Below are positions 52,034-62,107 of a DNA stretch of 64,000 nucleotides, one piece after another; positions within the stretch are counted from its first letter, which is position 1; every line of letters starts with the position of its first letter. Location: positions 1 to 64,000 of the forward strand of contig CAZINW010000008.1 in the NCBI GenBank assembly GCA_964540765.1, in the 5' to 3' direction. The DNA comes from CAZJLN01 sp964540765 (GTDB taxonomy: Bacteria; Chloroflexota; Anaerolineae; Anaerolineales; Anaerolineaceae). The translations under genes were made by a program, and so were the position numbers. The notes below the pieces were generated by a model, which saw nothing but the letters and a program-made list of their open reading frames with translations, had not been told where the DNA came from and did no database searches.

Positions 52034-54157
52034 ATGACAAAGAGAAGTAAGAGCAAGAAAAACAAGGTATCCCAGGCTGGTAGCGCCACCAGAATCCTTA
52101 TCTTAATCTTTTCAAGTTGCCTGGCATTCCTCGCGCTCGTTATTCCTGAGATCATCAATCAGTCAGCCTTTCAAATGCAGATTGGGGATGTCACATCCCA
52201 GGAAATATTGGCACCATATTCACTCACTTTTACAAGTGAGGCACTGACAGAGAAAGCTAAAAAAGAGACTGCAGCAAATGTAGACGCAATCTATCTTCCA
52301 GCTGATCCTAGTATTGGGAGACATCAGATTGAAAATCTGAGAGCTGTTTTATATTATATAACCACCATCCGCCAGGATAAATTTTCCACCACTGAACAAA
52401 AATTAAGTGATCTGGCAACAATTGAAAATCTTGCACTCACTAATGAGAACGCGCAGCGTATCCTTTCACTGAATGATGACCGATGGGAAGCCATTGAAAA
52501 TGAATCCACCGCAGTGCTTGAACAAGTCATGCGTGATACCATTCGCTCCACGAACTTGTCTGCTTCTAAAAGTAATGTTCCCTCAATTATTAATTATTCC
52601 TTTCCAGAAGAACAGACAAAAATCATTATCGAGTTGGTCTCATCCTTTATCGTGCCCAACAGCCTTTATAGTGAAGAACAAACCCAGGCAGCCCGCGACC
52701 AGGCTGTTTCAGCCGTTGAACCTGTTTCCCGTGCATTTGAGGCTGGCGAGACACTGGTAAGACGGGGGCAAATTCTTCGGGCGGAAGATTGGGAGGCTCT
52801 CGATCAGTTTGGGCTTATTGAACCTGAAAATCGGTATCAAGAATTTATTGCTTCAGCCATCCTGGTGGCAGTGATCGCTTTGTTTGTAGGGATCTACTTT
52901 ACACATCGCAAGTTGAGTCATCTAAAAAAATTAAAGTCCGTCCTTCTGATTTCTGGCACCTTTCTTTTATTCTTAATTGTCGCTCGCTTTTTAATTATTG
53001 ATCGTACTCTCATTCCTTATATTTATCCGATCGCAGCTTTCGGCCTTACATTGGCAATCATATTTAACCTGGAGATTGGAATGATCTTTACAATCGCCCT
53101 CGGAATTTTGATGGCTTATAATACCTCCAGGGGATTAGAGCTTACCCTTTTTTACATCATTCCCAGCATTTTTGGCATGTTAACTATTGGGAAAGCAAGG
53201 CGCATCACATCCTTTCTTGGATCAGGTATAGCCATAGGACTTGCTGGCGCAGGGATCATTCTTTCATTTCGCTTGGGTGATGCGGTAACTGATTGGATCG
53301 GAATAGCTTCTTTGGGTGCAGCTTCGCTGCTCAATGGTCTTTTGTCAGCCAGTTTAACCCTCTTTCTACAATATGTTTTTTCTCAAGTTCTTGATATTAC
53401 AACACCTCTGCAACTATTGGATTTGGCGCGTACAGATCATCCTCTCCTTCAGAAAATTTTACGGGACGCGCCCGGTTCTTACCAGCATAGTTTACAGGTT
53501 TCGAATTTGGCTGAGCAAGCTGCTGAGGCAATTGGTGCAGATATGCTCCTCGTCCGGGTGGGCGCGCTATATCATGATTGTGGAAAATCAGTCAATCCGC
53601 AGTTCTTTATTGAAAACCAGATGAGTGACAACATTGATGCGCATGACAATATCGACCCGGCTACCGCTGCCATAACCATCATTCAACACGTCATTGACGG
53701 AGAAGCGTTGGGAAAGAAATATCGATTGCCAACTCAAGTCATTGATTCCATCAAAGAACATCATGGAACTTTGCTAACGCAGTACCAGTATTCTCAAGCA
53801 TTAAAGATTGCCGGTGATCCTTCAGAAGTTGACGAACAATTATTTCGCTATCCAGGCCCCGCACCCCAATCTCGTGAAACTGCCATATTAATGCTGGCAG
53901 ATGGTGCAGAAGCGCGAGCCAGGGCTGAAAAGCCTAAAGATGAAATTGAGTTATCAAATCTGATAAATAAGGTGATCAATTACTACAAAAATGAGGACCA
54001 ATTAATAAATACTGATCTGACACTTCGCGATCTTACTACGATTGCAGACTCCTTTTTCAATACACTTCGGAATATTTATCATCCACGCATCCAATATCCA
54101 AATGCCCAGCCAGGAAAGAGAACCAACAAAATACCCAAACAACTCGAAGATGAGTAA
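52034..54157 (+). CDS. 7TM-HD family phosphohydrolase (PgpH/YqfF-like c-di-AMP phosphodiesterase)
   Basis: A 707-residue membrane protein. One N-terminal membrane helix (about 18-40) is followed by a large extracellular 7TMR-HDED domain (about 45-265), seven transmembrane helices (about 275-460) and a cytoplasmic HD domain with LYHDCGKS at about residues 511-518. In Firmicutes, PgpH of this architecture hydrolyses cyclic-di-AMP and so affects potassium and cell-wall balance. It is followed by ybeY as in many Gram-positive genomes. PhoH, often upstream, is missing here. Start ATG 52034; the ribosome binding site is weak. Confidence 0.92.
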   Translation: MTKRSKSKKNKVSQAGSATRILILIFSSCLAFLALVIPEIINQSAFQMQIGDVTSQEILAPYSLTFTSEALTEKAKKETAANVDAIYLPADPSIGRHQIENLRAVLYYITTIRQDKFSTTEQKLSDLATIENLALTNENAQRILSLNDDRWEAIENESTAVLEQVMRDTIRSTNLSASKSNVPSIINYSFPEEQTKIIIELVSSFIVPNSLYSEEQTQAARDQAVSAVEPVSRAFEAGETLVRRGQILRAEDWEALDQFGLIEPENRYQEFIASAILVAVIALFVGIYFTHRKLSHLKKLKSVLLISGTFLLFLIVARFLIIDRTLIPYIYPIAAFGLTLAIIFNLEIGMIFTIALGILMAYNTSRGLELTLFYIIPSIFGMLTIGKARRITSFLGSGIAIGLAGAGIILSFRLGDAVTDWIGIASLGAASLLNGLLSASLTLFLQYVFSQVLDITTPLQLLDLARTDHPLLQKILRDAPGSYQHSLQVSNLAEQAAEAIGADMLLVRVGALYHDCGKSVNPQFFIENQMSDNIDAHDNIDPATAAITIIQHVIDGEALGKKYRLPTQVIDSIKEHHGTLLTQYQYSQALKIAGDPSEVDEQLFRYPGPAPQSRETAILMLADGAEARARAEKPKDEIELSNLINKVINYYKNEDQLINTDLTLRDLTTIADSFFNTLRNIYHPRIQYPNAQPGKRTNKIPKQLEDE

Positions 54158-54194
54158 TTAATACGGAAATTGCAGACCCAGCAGGAAAAATTTG

Positions 54195-54653
54195 ATGGTT
54201 GACTTTGTTATCAAGAAGAAATTTCAAAGCATGATTGATGTAACTCATTTTAAGCATGTCATCGAACTTGTATTCGCTGAGATGAAAATTCACCCCATAC
54301 CCGGTATATCCGTTCTGATCACAGACAATAAGGATATTAAATCTTTAAATGATCAATATCTTGGGGTGAACCAACCGACAGATGTACTTTCATTTAACAA
54401 TGAATATATCGAGCCTGATACAGGTCAAAAGCATCTGGGGGATATTGCCATTTCATATCCCTTCGCTCAAAAGCAGGCAGAAGCAGGGGGTAATCCAGTC
54501 ACTCAGGAACTTGAATTGCTTTTAGTACATGGCTGTTTACATTTATTGGGTTTTGACCATGATTCTGATGTGTCTCAGCAAAAGATGTGGGAAATTCAAA
54601 AATCCATTCTGAAGCAGCTAAATAATCCAATCCAACCTGTCAAAATTAGGTGA
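54195..54653 (+). CDS. ybeY: Endoribonuclease YbeY
   Basis: Metal-dependent RNase needed for 16S rRNA 3'-end maturation and ribosome quality control. The 152-residue protein has the zinc motif HGCLHLLGFDH at about 112-122 (HxxxHxxxxxH), the conserved SVLITDNKDIKSLNDQYLGV region (in part) and PTDVLSFNNE. ATG 54195 is preferred over TTG 54192, with AGGA about eight bases before. It follows the 7TM-HD gene, a frequent pairing. Confidence 0.94.
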   Translation: MVDFVIKKKFQSMIDVTHFKHVIELVFAEMKIHPIPGISVLITDNKDIKSLNDQYLGVNQPTDVLSFNNEYIEPDTGQKHLGDIAISYPFAQKQAEAGGNPVTQELELLLVHGCLHLLGFDHDSDVSQQKMWEIQKSILKQLNNPIQPVKIR

Positions 54654-54657
54654 GAAT

Positions 54658-55539
54658 ATGGGAAACAAACAATCACGAATAATTGGTATTTTTTTGTTAT
54701 TTACTGCTTGTACAGGCATCATTATATCCTTGGCCTTTACTTTTATAACCATCCAGGTATCCGACCTGATTCAAACAAGCCTTGAAAGCGCAATCTCAAC
54801 AATTGAAGCTGCCCTCTTGACAACTGAAGAAGGACTTGATGTGATCGATGATACCCTTGTACAGGCGCAAGAGAGTCTGGTTTTGATCGATGAATCGATT
54901 AACAATGTTTCGCTTTCATTTGAAAATGTAGCCGCGATCGTTGAAACCACATCGAAAATAACGGGTGATGATTTTTCAAAAATTGTCGGGGATGCTCGAA
55001 CATCCATAGATTCAGCTGCATCAAGTTCTGTAATGATTGATAATGCGCTTTCCTTTTTGGCTTCAATTCCCCTTCTCAATCTTGATTATCGCCCTGACCC
55101 CCCTTTGCATGTTGGTCTCGAAAATTTATCAAGCAATCTTGCTGGTCTTCCAGCCACTTTTGATTCACTCCAAGTGGATCTGTCGCAATCAGCTTCTGTT
55201 TTGGGCTCAATTTCCGAGGATCTTCAACTGCTGTCAGATGATCTTATTCTTTTCGATGAGAATTTGTCTCAAGGCAGAGATGTGATCAGTCAATACAAGC
55301 TGATGGTTCAGGAGACACAAGACTCACTCAGTGTTGCTCAGCAAAATATCTCTAAATGGCTTACAATCATGAAAGTGGCTTTCTTGTCTTTGTTCATCTG
55401 GATGCTGATAACGCAAATCGTATTTGCTTCACTGGGTTATCAACTATCTCGTCAGGATCAAAGAGTAAAAGTTGACCTGATTGGTCAAAATCCAGATGTA
55501 AATAATGACGGAACAATGAGTCACAACAACAATAATTGA
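54658..55539 (+). CDS. Hypothetical membrane protein with a long extracytoplasmic helical region
   Basis: Not recognised. A 293-residue protein with two transmembrane helices (about 8-32, [20 protein letters not shown] in part; and about 240-263, [17 protein letters not shown]). The 205 residues between are rich in Ser, Asp, Leu and Ile in heptad-like spacing ([20 protein letters not shown], in part), suggesting coiled-coil helices as in the sensor part of chemoreceptors, but no signalling domain follows. A short acidic and Asn-rich tail ends it. GTGAGAAT precedes ATG 54658, four bases after ybeY. Membrane-organising or sensory roles are possible. Confidence 0.7.
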   Translation: MGNKQSRIIGIFLLFTACTGIIISLAFTFITIQVSDLIQTSLESAISTIEAALLTTEEGLDVIDDTLVQAQESLVLIDESINNVSLSFENVAAIVETTSKITGDDFSKIVGDARTSIDSAASSSVMIDNALSFLASIPLLNLDYRPDPPLHVGLENLSSNLAGLPATFDSLQVDLSQSASVLGSISEDLQLLSDDLILFDENLSQGRDVISQYKLMVQETQDSLSVAQQNISKWLTIMKVAFLSLFIWMLITQIVFASLGYQLSRQDQRVKVDLIGQNPDVNNDGTMSHNNNN

Positions 55540-55549
55540 AGGAGAAACT

Positions 55550-56473
55550 ATGAACAAAGATTTTCTTGACATCACTGACCACTCCAGCGAGGAGCTACAA
55601 TCCCTTTTGGATGATGCGATTGAGCTCAAACAGGAATGGCAGTCTGGAGGGAATAAACCTATTCTACGAGGCAAGGTCCTTGCAATGATTTTCCAAAAAC
55701 CAAGCTTGCGCACGCGTGTCAGTTTTGACATGGGCATGCGGCATCTTGGGGGTGACGCCCTTTATCTCTCTCCAGCAGAAATTGGATTGGGGAAAAGGGA
55801 ATCCATCGCTGACATTGCCAGGGTTTTAAGCGGATATGTTGATGGCATCATGGCAAGGGTTTTTGAACATGAACATATCCTTGAATTGGCTAAATGGTCA
55901 TCCATCCCAGTGATCAATGGACTGAGTGACTTCAGTCACCCATGTCAGGCACTTGCAGATGCCCTTACGATTTATGAGCATTTCGGACAGATCAAGGGTA
56001 TCAATGTTTCTTATGTTGGTGATGGGAATAATGTCGCAGTGTCACTGATGCAAATTTGTACGAAATTAGGAGCGAATTTCACCATCGCCAATCCTATTGA
56101 TTATGCCATGCCGGCTTTTTCAATCGAAAAAGCAAAAGAAATGGCAAAGCTAAGTAGATCAAAGCTCAATTTTTTGACTGATCCCCACGAAGCTGTAAAA
56201 AATGCCCACGTCATTTATACAGACACCTGGACAAGCATGGGTCAGGAGGAAGAAAGCGCCAAACGGGAAAAAGTCTTCCCCCCCTACCAGGTCAATCAGA
56301 CCCTGGTCTCTGAAGCATCAGAAGACGTGATCATAATGCATTGTTTGCCAGCTCACCGCAATCAAGAGATCACCGATGAAGTCGCTGATGGACCTCATTC
56401 AAAACTCTTTCCACAAGCACATAATCGACTGCATGCCCAAAAGGCAGTTTTAGCAAAACTATTAAAAGGATAA
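55550..56473 (+). CDS. argF: Ornithine carbamoyltransferase
   Basis: Joins carbamoyl phosphate and ornithine to citrulline in arginine synthesis, or runs backward in arginine fermentation. The 307-residue protein has the carbamoyl-phosphate loop [11 protein letters not shown] near residue 50, [10 protein letters not shown] near residue 130 and the ornithine-binding HCLPAHR near residue 264. The first loop reads SLRTR rather than the common STRTR. GAAGGAG precedes the ATG. rocD follows 9 bases later, so both enzymes that use ornithine are made together. The direction in vivo is not shown. Confidence 0.95.
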   Translation: MNKDFLDITDHSSEELQSLLDDAIELKQEWQSGGNKPILRGKVLAMIFQKPSLRTRVSFDMGMRHLGGDALYLSPAEIGLGKRESIADIARVLSGYVDGIMARVFEHEHILELAKWSSIPVINGLSDFSHPCQALADALTIYEHFGQIKGINVSYVGDGNNVAVSLMQICTKLGANFTIANPIDYAMPAFSIEKAKEMAKLSRSKLNFLTDPHEAVKNAHVIYTDTWTSMGQEEESAKREKVFPPYQVNQTLVSEASEDVIIMHCLPAHRNQEITDEVADGPHSKLFPQAHNRLHAQKAVLAKLLKG

Positions 56474-56482
56474 GAAGAAGAC

Positions 56483-57685
56483 ATGAATAGCAGCCACTTT
56501 ATCGAACTTGAAGATCAATATGGAGCTCATAACTATAAGCCTTTGAATGTTGTTTTAACCAAAGGGGAAGGTGTTTGGGTAGAAGACGTGGATGGCGTTC
56601 GCTACCTGGATTGTCTTAGCGCTTATTCAGCCCTCAATCAGGGTCATTGTCACCCCAAAATCCTGGAAGCAATGACTGAACAGGCAAAGAAGATTACCCT
56701 GACATCTCGTGCATTTCGTAATGACAAGTTAGGGCCTTTCTACAAAAAGCTTTCGGATATGACAGGGTATGAAATGTCCCTGCCCATGAACAGCGGTGCC
56801 GAGGCAGTTGAGACAGCAATAAAAGTTGCCCGCAAATGGGCATATGTTTCAAAAGGTGTATCGCACAATGAGGCAGAAATTATCGTTGCTGCTGGTAATT
56901 TCCATGGACGCACTGTAACGATCATTTCATTCTCGACAGAACCTCTTTACAAAGATGATTTTGGTCCCTTTACACCTGGTTTCATCGTTGTGCCTTTTGG
57001 GGAAACCAAAGCCATTAAAGATGCCATTACATCCAAGACAGCCGCTGTAATGCTTGAGCCTATTCAAGGTGAAAACGGTGTCATTATTCCTCCAGATGGC
57101 TATCTGCGGGAAGTATCTGAAATCTGTAAAGAGAACAATATTCTCTTCATCGCTGATGAGATTCAAACAGGGCTGGGAAGAACCGGCAAACTCTTTGCCA
57201 GTCAATCTGATGGCGTCCGTCCCGATATGATCATTATCGGTAAAGCCCTGTCGGGAGGTTTTTATCCCATCTCTGCTGTGCTCGCCGATGCTCCCATCCT
57301 TGGATTGATCAAACCTGGTGAACATGGATCAACCTTTGGCGGTAATCCCCTGGCTTGTGCCATCGCTCTGGCTGCTCTTGAAGTGATCGAACAAGAAAAA
57401 CTGGCAGATCGAGCAGTAGAAATGGGTTCCTATTTCATGGATCATCTCTGTGAAATCCCGAGCCCACATATCAAGGAAGTTCGTGGCAAAGGATTATTGA
57501 TCGGTGTTGAGCTGAAACCAGAAGCTGGAGGGGCAAGACGGTTCTGTGAAGCCCTTCAAAACGAAAGGATTTTGGCTAAAGAGACCCATGATCATGTCAT
57601 TCGTTTCGCCCCACCTCTCATCATTGATAAGGAAACCATTGATTGGGCTATGCCAAGAATTCGTAAAGTGTTGTTAATGAATTAA
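56483..57685 (+). CDS. rocD: Ornithine aminotransferase
   Basis: PLP enzyme that moves the delta-amino group of ornithine to 2-oxoglutarate, giving glutamate semialdehyde on the way to proline or glutamate. The 400-residue class III aminotransferase has the N-terminal EDQYGAHNYKPLNVVLTKGEG (in part), MNSGAEAVETAIKVARKW (in part), FHGRTVTIISFSTE, the Asp of IADEIQTGLGRTG and the PLP lysine near residue 253 in IIGKALSGG. The early YGAHNY motif is specific to ornithine aminotransferase. It lies directly after argF and before pyk, likely as one transcript. Confidence 0.93.
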   Translation: MNSSHFIELEDQYGAHNYKPLNVVLTKGEGVWVEDVDGVRYLDCLSAYSALNQGHCHPKILEAMTEQAKKITLTSRAFRNDKLGPFYKKLSDMTGYEMSLPMNSGAEAVETAIKVARKWAYVSKGVSHNEAEIIVAAGNFHGRTVTIISFSTEPLYKDDFGPFTPGFIVVPFGETKAIKDAITSKTAAVMLEPIQGENGVIIPPDGYLREVSEICKENNILFIADEIQTGLGRTGKLFASQSDGVRPDMIIIGKALSGGFYPISAVLADAPILGLIKPGEHGSTFGGNPLACAIALAALEVIEQEKLADRAVEMGSYFMDHLCEIPSPHIKEVRGKGLLIGVELKPEAGGARRFCEALQNERILAKETHDHVIRFAPPLIIDKETIDWAMPRIRKVLLMN

Positions 57686-57701
57686 TCTCCGGAGCATAGG
57701 A

Positions 57702-59147
57702 ATGGCTGATAGATTCGCAAAAATTGTGGGAACGCTGGGTCCAAGTTCTTCTGACGAAGAAACGATTCGTCAACTACTTTTGGCGGGAATGGACGTTGCC
57801 AGGTTGAATTTTTCTCATGGAACACACCAGGAGCATAAAGAGCATATTTTAATTTTGCGCAAGCTCTCTGAAGAATTAGGAAAACCAGTAACTATCTTAA
57901 TGGACTTGCAGGGTCCCAAACTGCGGATCGGTAAATTGGATGTCGACTACCTCTCACTTTCCGCGGGACAGGAAGTTGTATTAAGCTCAGTGGAGGAAGT
58001 ACCTGATCTCAATCAGGCAGTGACTTACATTCCCTTCGATGTGCCCATGTTACACAAAGCTTTGAGCCCTGGAAATCATATCCTGCTTGACGATGGTCAG
58101 CTTGAATTTGAAGTAACCAGGCTTGAAGGCTCAGCCATTTATGCAAAGGTGATTTTAGGCGGTAAATTAAGCTCTCACAAGGGTGTAAATCTGCCTGGTG
58201 CCAACCTGAACATACCTGTCCTCACGCCAAAAGATCTGCAAGATCTTGAATTTGGCCTCTCACAAGGGATTGATTACGTGGCTATTTCCTTTGTAAAAGA
58301 AGACACGGATATATTAAAAGTCAGGGATGCGATCTCAAAACTTGCGCCAGGTAGATCATATATACCAATCATTGCGAAACTTGAACGACCTGAAGCCATT
58401 GGAAACTTGGAAAAGATCATGAAGGTCACGGATGGCGTTATGGTGGCAAGAGGTGATCTTGGTGTTGAAATGCCGCCTGCAACTGTACCCGTCGCCCAAA
58501 AAGAGATCATTCGATGTGCCAATCAGCATGCAAAAATTGTCATCACTGCCACACAGATGCTTGACTCCATGATTAACAATCCAAGACCTACCCGCGCAGA
58601 AGCTGCGGATGTTGCCAATGCCATTTTTGATGGCACTGATGCTGTCATGCTCTCAGGTGAAACAGCCGCCGGGAAATATCCACTTCAAGCTGTCCAAATG
58701 ATGGATTCAATCGTCCTTGAGGCAGAAAGTCACCATAAAGAATGGGGACATAAAACTGACTTCATGTTTGAGGATGAAAGTGATGATTCACTTACCATAG
58801 CTCGTGCTGCTCATGAAATGGCAAATGATCGCGATGTAGCTGGAATTGTCGTTTTCACACAATCGGGTCGCTCAGCCCAATGGATGTCAAAAACAAAACC
58901 AGATGTGCCCATTTATGCCTTCACACCAAGCGAACAGACTTATCATCGCCTGGGTCTTTTATGGGGCGTCACGCCGTTACTGGTACCCCATGCGGACACA
59001 CTCGAAACAATGATCACGCACGTTGAAGCAGCCATAACAACATCAACCCTCTTAAAACCTGGTCAGCAAGTGGTCGTGATTTCAGGATTCCCGGTGGGAG
59101 AATTCAGAAAACCCAATCTTGCACTCCTGTATACCCTTAAGGGCTAA
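57702..59147 (+). CDS. pyk: Pyruvate kinase
   Basis: Last step of glycolysis, PEP plus ADP to pyruvate plus ATP. The 481-residue protein contains the A/B barrel with AKIVGTLGPSSSDEETI, DVARLNFSHGT, DLQGPKLRIG, the signature IAKLERPEAIGNL, MVARGDLGVEM and the potassium and metal-site region TATQMLDSMINNPRPTRAE (in part), plus the C-terminal allosteric domain (about 360-481). No extra PEP-utiliser domain is fused. It closes the long plus-strand run and is followed by a strong bidirectional terminator. Confidence 0.96.
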   Translation: MADRFAKIVGTLGPSSSDEETIRQLLLAGMDVARLNFSHGTHQEHKEHILILRKLSEELGKPVTILMDLQGPKLRIGKLDVDYLSLSAGQEVVLSSVEEVPDLNQAVTYIPFDVPMLHKALSPGNHILLDDGQLEFEVTRLEGSAIYAKVILGGKLSSHKGVNLPGANLNIPVLTPKDLQDLEFGLSQGIDYVAISFVKEDTDILKVRDAISKLAPGRSYIPIIAKLERPEAIGNLEKIMKVTDGVMVARGDLGVEMPPATVPVAQKEIIRCANQHAKIVITATQMLDSMINNPRPTRAEAADVANAIFDGTDAVMLSGETAAGKYPLQAVQMMDSIVLEAESHHKEWGHKTDFMFEDESDDSLTIARAAHEMANDRDVAGIVVFTQSGRSAQWMSKTKPDVPIYAFTPSEQTYHRLGLLWGVTPLLVPHADTLETMITHVEAAITTSTLLKPGQQVVVISGFPVGEFRKPNLALLYTLKG

Positions 59148-59156
59148 AATACTGAT

Positions 59157-59198
59157 AAAAGAAATCGCCGGTCAGTTTTTTGACCGGTGATTTCTTTT
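59157..59198. terminator. Bidirectional terminator between pyk and korB
   Basis: A 14-bp stem (59161-59174 with 59181-59194, one wobble) with a 6-nt loop, flanked by AAAA before and TTTT after, which extends the pairing and gives U tracts in both directions. It serves the convergent pyk (stop at 59147) and korB (stop codon at 59197-59199). Confidence 0.92.
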
Positions 59199-60240
59199 AA
59201 TACATACTGTCGTTAATCTTTTCAAGTGTCTCTGAATTTGGTCTGATCTGTTCAGGTGTCAGGCGGTTTAATGGCTTCTCCACCAGGTTGTGCAAATCAA
59301 ACAAAGACGGTTTCTCAGGATTGATGTAAATCAACCCGGTAATCAATAAATGTTTGCTTTCCGCCTCTTCCAAAACTCGAATCGCTTCCCACTTATTCGT
59401 TGGATCATACTCTTTTTCTAATTTCTTGAGGACTATGACAGACCCATCATGGAGAGTCACCTCCATCTCAGTGCCCTCTTTAAATTCGCCCACAAGAATT
59501 GATTTTCGGCGGGGCACATAAGCAATATCATGAAGCGGCGCTTCATTTTGCCGTCCCCAAACGTACGAATGCAACGTATCCTCATGGTTGTTAAAAGTGA
59601 CACAGGGACTGATCACATCAATGACAGCAATCCCGTTATGACTGAATGCAGCTTTGATCAATTCACGCAATTGCTTTGCATCCCCTGAAAATGATCTGGC
59701 GACAAAACTGGCACCGCTGATCAAGGCTTCCATCGCAATATCAATTGGCAGGAATTTGTTCACGCCTTGGTGTTTTAACTCCAGGCCTTCATCGGCAGTT
59801 GCTGAAAATTGACCTTTGGTAAGTCCGTAAACGCCATTATTTTCAACAATGTACACCATGGGCATATTGCGCCTGATCAGGTGTTTGAAGTGACCGAAAC
59901 CAATGCTGGCAGTATCACCGTCACCCGAGACACCGATTACTTTAATGCTTTGGTCCGCAAAATGGGCTCCCAAAACCATGGATGGCATGCGCCCATGCAG
60001 ACCATTGAAGCCAAATGACCGATCTAAGAAATAGTTAAGGCTCTTGCTTGAACATCCAATACCACTGAATTTGGCAATCTTCTCCGGAACCAGGCCTAAT
60101 TCGTAACATGCTATTATGATCTGATTGGAAATTGTATTATGACCGCAGCCAGGACATAGTGTGGAAGGTTTCCCGCGGTATTCTGCTTGTGACAATCCGA
60201 TTTCATTAACTTCAGTGTGAGTACCAGGTGTCTTATCCAT
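59197..60240 (-). CDS. korB: 2-oxoacid:ferredoxin oxidoreductase, beta subunit
   Basis: Thiamine-diphosphate-binding subunit of a ferredoxin-dependent 2-oxoacid oxidoreductase, probably for 2-oxoglutarate. The 347-residue protein has STLCPGCGHNT, FSGIGCSSKS and the third Cys in ISPCVTFNNHEDT, together the four ligands of one [4Fe-4S] cluster, and the TPP/Mg motif GDGDTASIG with ENNGVYGLTKG. CAGGAGAGA precedes the ATG, two bases after the korA stop. No separate gamma or delta ferredoxin subunit is encoded, as in two-subunit enzymes. Pyruvate as substrate is a possible alternative. Confidence 0.9.
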   Translation of the reverse strand: MDKTPGTHTEVNEIGLSQAEYRGKPSTLCPGCGHNTISNQIIIACYELGLVPEKIAKFSGIGCSSKSLNYFLDRSFGFNGLHGRMPSMVLGAHFADQSIKVIGVSGDGDTASIGFGHFKHLIRRNMPMVYIVENNGVYGLTKGQFSATADEGLELKHQGVNKFLPIDIAMEALISGASFVARSFSGDAKQLRELIKAAFSHNGIAVIDVISPCVTFNNHEDTLHSYVWGRQNEAPLHDIAYVPRRKSILVGEFKEGTEMEVTLHDGSVIVLKKLEKEYDPTNKWEAIRVLEEAESKHLLITGLIYINPEKPSLFDLHNLVEKPLNRLTPEQIRPNSETLEKINDSMY

Positions 60241-60242
60241 AT

Positions 60243-62093
60243 CTATTTTCTCTCCTGTTCACGGATTTTCATCTCTACCCATTTGGCAGTCAGTGGTAAT
60301 CCATCGATGCAAGACATTGAGATCAATTTTTCTGATTGGTGAGGAATTTCAAGCCTTAATATCTGGCATAATTGCCCGTCACGGTTCAATTCAAAAACAT
60401 AGACTCTTTCATGGGCTGAAATAAACGCTTCAACAGTCGCATCACAGGGTAAAGCGCGTACCCGCAGGTAATCCACAGCCAGCCCTTCTTTTTCCAACAG
60501 ATCTTGTGCCTCGATCAGAGCTGGATCCGTGGAGCCCATTCCGATCATGCCAATTCTTGCTCCATCCGTTATCCGGATCACTGGAGAAGGAAGGTCTTGT
60601 GCAACATTGGCAAATTTACGTTTGATCCTGTTAAGTATTTCCTGCCATAAAATCGGGTTTTCACTGTAGTTGCCATACTCATCGTGACCAGTTCCCCGCG
60701 TAAAATAACCTGCTTCCTTGTGAAGGTTTCCCATCACCGTTCGATAGGGAATGCCATCCCCGTCAACATCTTTATATCTTCCCCATGTTTCTGTTCTTGT
60801 CTCTTTCCATTTTTCCAGATCCGCTTCCCACAAAATCTTTCCACGGGAGATGGGTTGATCAGGATAGGCAAAGCGTTTTGTCATCCATTGATTCATACCG
60901 AGATCCAAATCACTCAGCACAAAAACAGGGGTTTGATATTTTTCAGCAATATCGAATGCCTTCCAGCCAAATTCAAAACACTCATTGACGGAGCCAGGGA
61001 TCATGATGATGTGGTTTGTGTCTCCATGTCCAATGAAATAGGTCATGGTCAGATCACCCTGTGCAGTTCTTGTCGGTAATCCCGTGCTTGGACCTACCCT
61101 TTGAACATTCCATACCACCACTGGGGTCTCCGAATAATAAGCCAGACCAAGATACTCAGTCATCAGGCATAAGCCAGGCCCTGACGTGGAAGTCATTGAA
61201 CGCAGACCTGCCCAACCCGCCCCCACAGCCATACCAATCGCTGCCAATTCATCCTCAGCCTGAACAATCGCATAAGTTTCTTTCCCACTTTCCGCATCTT
61301 TTCGTAATTTCGGCGCAAAGCCGATCATCGATTCAACCATACTGGTCGCCGGTGTGATCGGATACCATCCACAAAATTGAACTCCGCCATATATTGATCC
61401 CAATGCACCCGCTGTATTACCGTCCGACATAATATAATCGCTCAATGGCTCTCCCGGTTCAATATAATATCGGTCTCTCTTGACCAGGTTCTCTCTAGCC
61501 CAGGTCGCCCCCAGTTGAACAACAGCAAAATTGGATTCTGCCACCGCTAATTTATGACTGAATTGTGCATCCAGCGCTTCTTTGATGCTTTCCATCGTGA
61601 TCCCAAGCATTTGACCAACAATCCCGACATAGAGCATATTTTCCATATAATCTTTGAGATTGCGGGGAACATCTGCCAGTTTTAACAAGGCTTTAATTGG
61701 CATCGGGTAAACAATGACGTCATCCCTTTGCACTGGAAGATTGATATGATCTGCCTGGAAAATGACTCCTCCTGGAACGCTATAAGTAAGGTCCTCAGTG
61801 AAGGTTTCCCCATTCATGGAAACGATGATGTCATCATGCGCTACTCTTCCCAAGTATCCATCTTTAGATGCGCGGATGGCATACCATGTTGGCAGCCCTT
61901 TAATATTCGAGGGGAAAATATTCTTGCCTGAAACAGGTATGCCCATGCGAAATAATGCCCGGTAAAGGGTGTTGTTTGCAGTGGTACTTCCGGATCCATT
62001 CACCGTGCAGATGGTCAGGCAAAAATCATTGATGATGCGTTCCTTCGCACTTTCACCTCGAATGATGCTTTCATTAACCATTTTTGTGTCCAT
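60243..62093 (-). CDS. korA: 2-oxoacid:ferredoxin oxidoreductase, fused gamma-alpha subunit
   Basis: A 616-residue partner of KorB. The first 190 residues are the gamma domain (CTVNGSGSTTANNTLYRAL in part). The alpha domain follows with the conserved WYPITPATSM near residue 241, the motif that places the 2-oxoacid in the active site. QAEDELAAIGMAVGAGWAG (in part) and TSTSGPGLCLMTE are also typical. The gamma-alpha fusion characterises two-subunit 2-oxoglutarate and broad 2-oxoacid enzymes. AGGAAGGAGAG precedes the ATG. It lies between gntR and korB in a three-gene operon. Confidence 0.92.
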   Translation of the reverse strand: MDTKMVNESIIRGESAKERIINDFCLTICTVNGSGSTTANNTLYRALFRMGIPVSGKNIFPSNIKGLPTWYAIRASKDGYLGRVAHDDIIVSMNGETFTEDLTYSVPGGVIFQADHINLPVQRDDVIVYPMPIKALLKLADVPRNLKDYMENMLYVGIVGQMLGITMESIKEALDAQFSHKLAVAESNFAVVQLGATWARENLVKRDRYYIEPGEPLSDYIMSDGNTAGALGSIYGGVQFCGWYPITPATSMVESMIGFAPKLRKDAESGKETYAIVQAEDELAAIGMAVGAGWAGLRSMTSTSGPGLCLMTEYLGLAYYSETPVVVWNVQRVGPSTGLPTRTAQGDLTMTYFIGHGDTNHIIMIPGSVNECFEFGWKAFDIAEKYQTPVFVLSDLDLGMNQWMTKRFAYPDQPISRGKILWEADLEKWKETRTETWGRYKDVDGDGIPYRTVMGNLHKEAGYFTRGTGHDEYGNYSENPILWQEILNRIKRKFANVAQDLPSPVIRITDGARIGMIGMGSTDPALIEAQDLLEKEGLAVDYLRVRALPCDATVEAFISAHERVYVFELNRDGQLCQILRLEIPHQSEKLISMSCIDGLPLTAKWVEMKIREQERK

Positions 62094-62107
62094 TCTCTCC
62101 TTCCTGT